Assembly (NCBI RefSeq): GCF_009498525.1 | Contig: NZ_QSNT01000008.1 | Coordinates: forward strand, 62,001-126,000 | Origin: Rhizobium sp. ICMP 5592 | GTDB lineage: Bacteria > Pseudomonadota > Alphaproteobacteria > Rhizobiales > Rhizobiaceae | DNA: 64,000 nucleotides | Direction of reading: 5' to 3' | Part shown: positions 60,035 to 64,000 of the stretch, piece after piece | Numbering within the stretch: the first letter of the stretch is position 1 | Layout of the letters: each line of letters begins with the position of its first letter | Made by a program: the position numbers and the translations under genes | The notes under the pieces: model-generated | Told to the model about the DNA's origin: nothing | What the model saw: only the letters and a program-made list of their open reading frames with translations | Databases searched by the model: none

Positions 60035-61606
60035 TTGAAAATCGGTTCGCCTAAAGAGATTCACGCCGGCGAGGCACGGGTCGCAATGACCCCCGACAGC
60101 GCAATACAATTGCACAGGATGGGCTATGAATGTGTGATTGAAGCCGGCGCTGGCACGGCTGCGGGTTTTCCAGATGAGACCTATCGTGAAGCCGGTATTG
60201 AGGTGATCGATAGCAAAGAACTCCTCTATGCCAGCGCGGACATCATCGTGAAGGTCCGGCCACCCGAAATGACGGAAGTCGATTGGCTCTCCGGTAAAAC
60301 TCTAATTTCATTCTTCTACCCGGCACAGAACAAGGAGCTTCTTGAGCGCGCCAACGACAGGGGCGCGAACGTCATCGCCATGGATATGGTGCCGCGGATC
60401 TCGCGCGCCCAGAAGATGGACGCTCTCTCGTCGATGGCAAACATCGCCGGCTACCGGGCGGTGATCGAGGCAGGTACCAATTTTGGTCGCTTCTTTACCG
60501 GTCAGGTGACGGCGGCCGGCAAGGTGCCACCTGCCAAGGTACTGGTGATTGGTGCAGGCGTCGCCGGTCTTGCGGCGATCGGCACCGCAACCTCGCTCGG
60601 TGCGATCACCTATGCCTTCGACGTACGGCCGGAAGTCGCCGAACAGATCGAGTCGATGGGGGCGCAGTTCGTCTATCTCGACTTCGACGACCAGGCTGAG
60701 GACGGGGCGGCAACCGGCGGCTACGCGGCGCCGTCGTCGCCGGAATTCCGCGAGAAGCAACTCGCCAGGTTCAGGGAGTTGGCGCCCGAGATCGACATCG
60801 TCATCACCACGGCGCTGATCCCCGGTCGTGACGCGCCAAAACTGTGGCTTACCGATATGGTGGTGGCAATGAAGCCCGGTTCGGTGATTGTCGATCTTGC
60901 AGCCGAACGCGGCGGCAACTGCGACCTCACTGTTGCCGATCAGCGGGTCGTTTCCGACAATGGCGTGATCGTCATCGGCTACACGGACTTTCCGAGCCGG
61001 ATGGCAGCCCAGGCCTCGACGCTTTATGCCACCAACATCCGCCACATGCTGACGGACCTGACGCCCGGCAAGGATGGCAAGCTCGTCCATAACATGGAAG
61101 ACGACGTCATCCGCGGCGCGACGGTGGCGTATCGGGGCGAGATCACCTATCCGCCGCCGCCGCCCAAGATCCGGGCGATCGCCGCGCAGAAACCCAAGGA
61201 AAAGGTAAGAGAGCCGACACCGGAAGAGAGACGAGCAAAGGAGGCGGCCGCCTTCAAGACGCAGACCAAGAACCAAGCTTTCCTGCTTGCTGGCGGTACC
61301 GCTTTTCTTCTGCTCGTCGGCGCCTATGCGCCGGCCAGCTTCATGAGCCATTTCGTCGTCTTCATGCTGGCCTGCTTTGCCGGCTTCCAGGTGATCTGGA
61401 ATGTGTCCCATTCGCTGCACACGCCATTGATGGCGGTGACCAATGCGGTCTCCGGCATCGTCATCTTGGGTGCGCTCCTGCAGATCGGCTCCGACCATTG
61501 GCTGGTGGTAGTGTTGGCGGCCCTTTCGATACTGATCGCCACCATCAACATCGTCGGCGGCTTCCTCGTCACACGGCGCATGCTTGCGATGTTCCAGAAG
61601 TCCTGA
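60035..61606 (+). CDS. pntA: NAD(P) transhydrogenase subunit alpha, fused form
   Basis: 523 residues from a TTG with GCGAGGA upstream. MKIGSPKEIHAGEARVAMTP is the alanine-dehydrogenase-like start, GAGTAAGFPDETYREAGIEV, RVLVIGAGVAGLAAIGTATS-like KVLVIGAGVAGLAAIGTATS is the NAD-binding motif, and GSVIVDLAAERGGNCDLTVA is typical of PntA. After residue 400 a KEKVREPTPEERRAKEAAAF linker leads to several membrane spans, so soluble domain I and the alpha membrane part are in one chain. With PntB it couples proton movement to NADPH formation. Confidence 0.95.
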   Translation: MKIGSPKEIHAGEARVAMTPDSAIQLHRMGYECVIEAGAGTAAGFPDETYREAGIEVIDSKELLYASADIIVKVRPPEMTEVDWLSGKTLISFFYPAQNKELLERANDRGANVIAMDMVPRISRAQKMDALSSMANIAGYRAVIEAGTNFGRFFTGQVTAAGKVPPAKVLVIGAGVAGLAAIGTATSLGAITYAFDVRPEVAEQIESMGAQFVYLDFDDQAEDGAATGGYAAPSSPEFREKQLARFRELAPEIDIVITTALIPGRDAPKLWLTDMVVAMKPGSVIVDLAAERGGNCDLTVADQRVVSDNGVIVIGYTDFPSRMAAQASTLYATNIRHMLTDLTPGKDGKLVHNMEDDVIRGATVAYRGEITYPPPPPKIRAIAAQKPKEKVREPTPEERRAKEAAAFKTQTKNQAFLLAGGTAFLLLVGAYAPASFMSHFVVFMLACFAGFQVIWNVSHSLHTPLMAVTNAVSGIVILGALLQIGSDHWLVVVLAALSILIATINIVGGFLVTRRMLAMFQKS

Positions 61607-61626
61607 GTGGGTAGGGGAAACTCAAA

Positions 61627-63060
61627 ATGACAATCGGTATTGTATCGGCTGCCTATATCGCAGCCGCAGTTCTCTTCATCCTGTCGCTCGGGGGACTATC
61701 CGGCCAGGAAAGCGCCAAGCGCGCCGTCTGGTATGGCATCGTCGGCATGGTGCTCGCCGTGATTGCCACCGTGTTCGGCCCTGGTGTCGGCAACTGGTTC
61801 ACCATTCTTCTGATGATCGTCGGCGGTGCGGTGCTTGGCACCTATGTGGCAAGCCGGGTGCAGATGACCGAGATGCCGCAGCTTGTTGCCGCCCTGCATT
61901 CGTTCGTCGGTCTTGCCGCCGTGTTCATCGGCTTCAATGCCGATATTGAGGTCGCCCGCGTGGCCGGTTTGGATGAGGCGGCCCGCGCAACACTGGACGG
62001 CTTTGCTGGGATCCTCGCGCATAAGACGCCAGTAGAGCTTTCCATCCTGAAGGTGGAAGTGTTCATCGGTGTCTTCATCGGCGCGGTCACCTTCACCGGT
62101 TCGGTCGTCGCCTTCGGCAAGCTTGCCGGTAAGCTGGACGGTAAGGCGAAGAAGCTGCCGGGTGGTCATTTCCTCAATGCCGCTGCGGCGACGACCTCAG
62201 TGATCCTGCTCCTGATGCATGTGAATGGCGAAGGCGCCTGGACCTTGATCCTGATGACGGTCCTGGCCTTGTTCATCGGTTACCATCTGATCATGGGGAT
62301 CGGCGGCGCCGACATGCCGGTGGTGGTGTCTATGCTGAACTCCTATTCCGGCTGGGCTGCGGCGGCGATCGGTTTTTCGCTCAGCAACGACCTTCTGATC
62401 GTCACCGGTGCACTGGTCGGTTCGTCGGGCGCGATCCTCTCCTATATCATGTGCAAGGCAATGAACCGCTCCTTCGTCTCAGTCATCCTCGGCGGCTTCG
62501 GGGCCGCCACTGGACCTCAGATGGAGATCATCGGCGAACAGATCGCCATCGATACAGACGGTGTCGCAGCAGCCCTCAACGACGCCGACAGCGTCATCAT
62601 CGTGCCAGGTTACGGCATGGCGGTGGCCCAAGCTCAGCAGTCTGTCTCCGAGCTCACTCGCAAGCTGCGCGCCGCCGGCAAGACCGTGCGCTTCGCCATT
62701 CATCCAGTTGCAGGCCGTCTGCCGGGCCACATGAACGTGCTGCTCGCCGAAGCCAAGGTGCCTTACGACATCGTGCTCGAGATGGACGAGATCAACGACG
62801 ACTTTCACGAAACCGACGTCGTCATCGTCATCGGGTCGAACGACATCGTCAATCCGGCGGCCCAGGAAGACCCGAACTCGCCGATATCAGGCATGCCGGT
62901 GCTTGAGGTCTGGAAGGCAAAGCAGGTCTTCGTCTCCAAACGCGGTCAAGGCACAGGCTATTCGGGCATCGAGAACCCGCTCTTCTACAAGGAAAACACC
63001 CGTATGTTCTACGGCGACGCCAACCAGTCGATTAACTCGCTGCTCCCGTTTGTTAAGTAA
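61627..63060 (+). CDS. pntB: NAD(P) transhydrogenase subunit beta
   Basis: 477 residues. About nine membrane spans occupy residues 1-265, including FTILLMIVGGAVLGTYVASR. The C-terminal NADP-binding domain III follows, with SVIIVPGYGMAVAQAQQSVS, the RFAIHPVAGRLPGHMNVLLA loop and DVVIVIGSNDIVNPAAQEDP, and ends in FVSKRGQGTGYSGIENPLFY, all diagnostic. Starts 20 bases after pntA, in one operon. Confidence 0.97.
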   Translation: MTIGIVSAAYIAAAVLFILSLGGLSGQESAKRAVWYGIVGMVLAVIATVFGPGVGNWFTILLMIVGGAVLGTYVASRVQMTEMPQLVAALHSFVGLAAVFIGFNADIEVARVAGLDEAARATLDGFAGILAHKTPVELSILKVEVFIGVFIGAVTFTGSVVAFGKLAGKLDGKAKKLPGGHFLNAAAATTSVILLLMHVNGEGAWTLILMTVLALFIGYHLIMGIGGADMPVVVSMLNSYSGWAAAAIGFSLSNDLLIVTGALVGSSGAILSYIMCKAMNRSFVSVILGGFGAATGPQMEIIGEQIAIDTDGVAAALNDADSVIIVPGYGMAVAQAQQSVSELTRKLRAAGKTVRFAIHPVAGRLPGHMNVLLAEAKVPYDIVLEMDEINDDFHETDVVIVIGSNDIVNPAAQEDPNSPISGMPVLEVWKAKQVFVSKRGQGTGYSGIENPLFYKENTRMFYGDANQSINSLLPFVK

Positions 63061-63098
63061 GATGATTGCCTGAAAATGCCGCGACAAGGATTATGCCC

Positions 63099-63860
63099 AT
63101 GAAGATTCTGCTGCCAGTGAAGCGTGTCGTCGACTACAACGTGAAGATCCGGGTCAAGCCGGATGGGACTGGCGTTGAGCTTGCGAATGTGAAGATGTCG
63201 ATGAACCCGTTCGACGAGATTTCGGTCGAGGAAGCGCTGCGGCTGAAGGAGGCTGGCAAGGCTGAAGAAGTCGTGGTTGTGTCGATCGGGCCTGCCAAGG
63301 CTGAAGAGACGCTGCGCACTGCACTCGCCATGGGCGCCGACCGGGCGATCCTGGTCGAGACCGATGATGCCGTCGAGCCGCTGGCGGTCGCCAAGATCCT
63401 CAAGGGTGTCGCAGACGCCGAACAGCCCGGCCTGATCATCGTCGGCAAACAGGCGATCGACGACGACAGCAACCAGACGGGCCAGATGCTGGCAGCCCTC
63501 TTGGGCTCGGCACAGGCAACCTTCGCCTCGAAGATCGAGATCGGTGATGGCAAGGCACCAGGAACAGCAACCGTGACCCGCGAAGTCGACGGCGGCCTGC
63601 AGACCATCGAGATCAAGCTTCCGGCGGTGGTGACGACGGACCTGCGCCTCAACGAGCCGCGCTATGCCTCGCTGCCGAACATCATGAAGGCGAAGAAGAA
63701 GCCGCTCGACAAGAAGTCGCCGGCCGACTTCGGAGTCTCGACAGAGACACGCCTGAAAGTGCTGAAGACGGAAGAGCCGGGTGGCCGCAAGGCGGGCATC
63801 AAGGTGGGTTCGGTCGCCGAACTCGTCGAGAAGCTGAAGACCGAAGCCGGCGTGCTCTAA
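63099..63860 (+). CDS. etfB: electron transfer flavoprotein subunit beta
   Basis: 253 residues from the ATG at 63099 (AAGGA upstream); ATG 63093 and TTG 63066 are alternatives. MKILLPVKRVVDYNVKIRVK, the ELANVKMSMNPFDEISVEEA segment, VVSIGPAKAEETLRTALAMG and the signature-like VTREVDGGLQTIEIKLPAVV are the EtfB family. With EtfA it passes electrons from acyl-CoA dehydrogenases to the quinone pool. It lies 38 bases after pntB and 21 bases before etfA. Confidence 0.96.
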   Translation: MKILLPVKRVVDYNVKIRVKPDGTGVELANVKMSMNPFDEISVEEALRLKEAGKAEEVVVVSIGPAKAEETLRTALAMGADRAILVETDDAVEPLAVAKILKGVADAEQPGLIIVGKQAIDDDSNQTGQMLAALLGSAQATFASKIEIGDGKAPGTATVTREVDGGLQTIEIKLPAVVTTDLRLNEPRYASLPNIMKAKKKPLDKKSPADFGVSTETRLKVLKTEEPGGRKAGIKVGSVAELVEKLKTEAGVL

Positions 63861-63881
63861 GGATAGGAAAGGATAACACCC

Positions 63882-64000
63882 ATGGCCATTCTTCTTCTGG
63901 CTGACCACGACAATGCCAGCCTTTCCGACCAGACCGCCAAGACGCTGACGGCTGCTGCCAAGATCGGCGGCGACGTGCATGTGCTGGTCGCCGGCAAGGG
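63882..64000 (+). CDS. etfA: electron transfer flavoprotein subunit alpha, 5' part
   Basis: The frame starts at 63882 and reads MAILLLADHDNASLSDQTAK, then TLTAAAKIGGDVHVLVAGKG, the standard N-terminus of EtfA. It is cut by the right edge of the window. A ribosome-binding site (AGGAAAGGA) precedes it. Confidence 0.93.
   Translation, partial: MAILLLADHDNASLSDQTAKTLTAAAKIGGDVHVLVAGK

Noticed and set aside
60308..61498. 396-codon minus-strand frame
   Set aside because: Mirror frame of pntA.
1..64000. CRISPR array, tRNA, rRNA or prophage
   Set aside because: No regularly spaced repeats, no tRNA or rRNA-like sequence and no phage structural genes were seen.

Overview
The window reads as accessory DNA of an alphaproteobacterium, most likely Rhizobiaceae. 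This is inferred from the style of the EtfB/EtfA and LysR proteins, the density of ABC importers and catabolic enzymes, the GC-rich codon use, and a rhizobial-type intergenic palindrome at 46423-46446. There are no rRNA or tRNA genes, no phage genes and no CRISPR array that I can see. Mobile DNA is limited to one truncated IS3-family element (about 9.7-10.24 kb). Several decayed genes are present: a MocR-like regulator, a LysR regulator, and parts of an ABC importer.

Left part (0-9.5 kb): two divergent peptide-type solute-binding proteins, the left one cut by the window edge. The rightward one leads an importer operon (fused ATPase and two permeases). An acyl-CoA-dehydrogenase-fold (SfnB/DszC-like) oxidoreductase and a pair of luciferase-like (LLM) flavoproteins follow, one of the pair strongly divergent. 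This looks like uptake plus flavin-dependent oxidative cleavage, for example of organosulfur compounds.

10.4-21.7 kb: an SDR that lacks the usual Tyr/Lys motif and an IclR regulator stand opposite a long co-oriented operon. That operon encodes an Fe(III)/polyamine-type ABC importer, a class II aldolase-family protein, a dihydroxyphthalate-decarboxylase/SBP-like protein, a second acyl-CoA-dehydrogenase-fold enzyme, a second full LLM monooxygenase and an MmgE/PrpD protein.

21.7-36 kb: regulator relics, then an SMP-30-like lactonase with an Ssu/Tau-type importer that has two tandem homologous binding proteins. A LysR gene follows. Next comes a leftward set of SnoaL-like protein, FAD reductase, MFS transporter and 7Fe ferredoxin, with a ferredoxin-NADP reductase 1.3 kb upstream.

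36-55.4 kb is the most striking region: a ring-cleavage catabolic island with a class A flavin monooxygenase, several SDRs, a type I extradiol dioxygenase, LigA/LigB-type extradiol dioxygenase subunits, a fumarylacetoacetate-hydrolase-family enzyme, a histidinol-dehydrogenase homologue, a cupin, a sugar-type epimerase, a C-C hydrolase of the dihydroxypseudooxynicotine-hydrolase type and a CrtI-like oxidoreductase. Two TetR and two HxlR regulators accompany them. A 16-bp palindrome close to TTGGTCG-NN-CGACCAA occurs at nearly every promoter region of this island, with possible outliers at 22.8 kb and 55.8 kb. It probably defines one TetR-controlled regulon; the substrate is unknown.

55.4-64 kb: remnants of an ABC importer, an FMN reductase, an OprB-type porin, a gene-poor 1.3 kb stretch, then pntA-pntB-etfB-etfA, which form an electron-transfer module running off the right edge.
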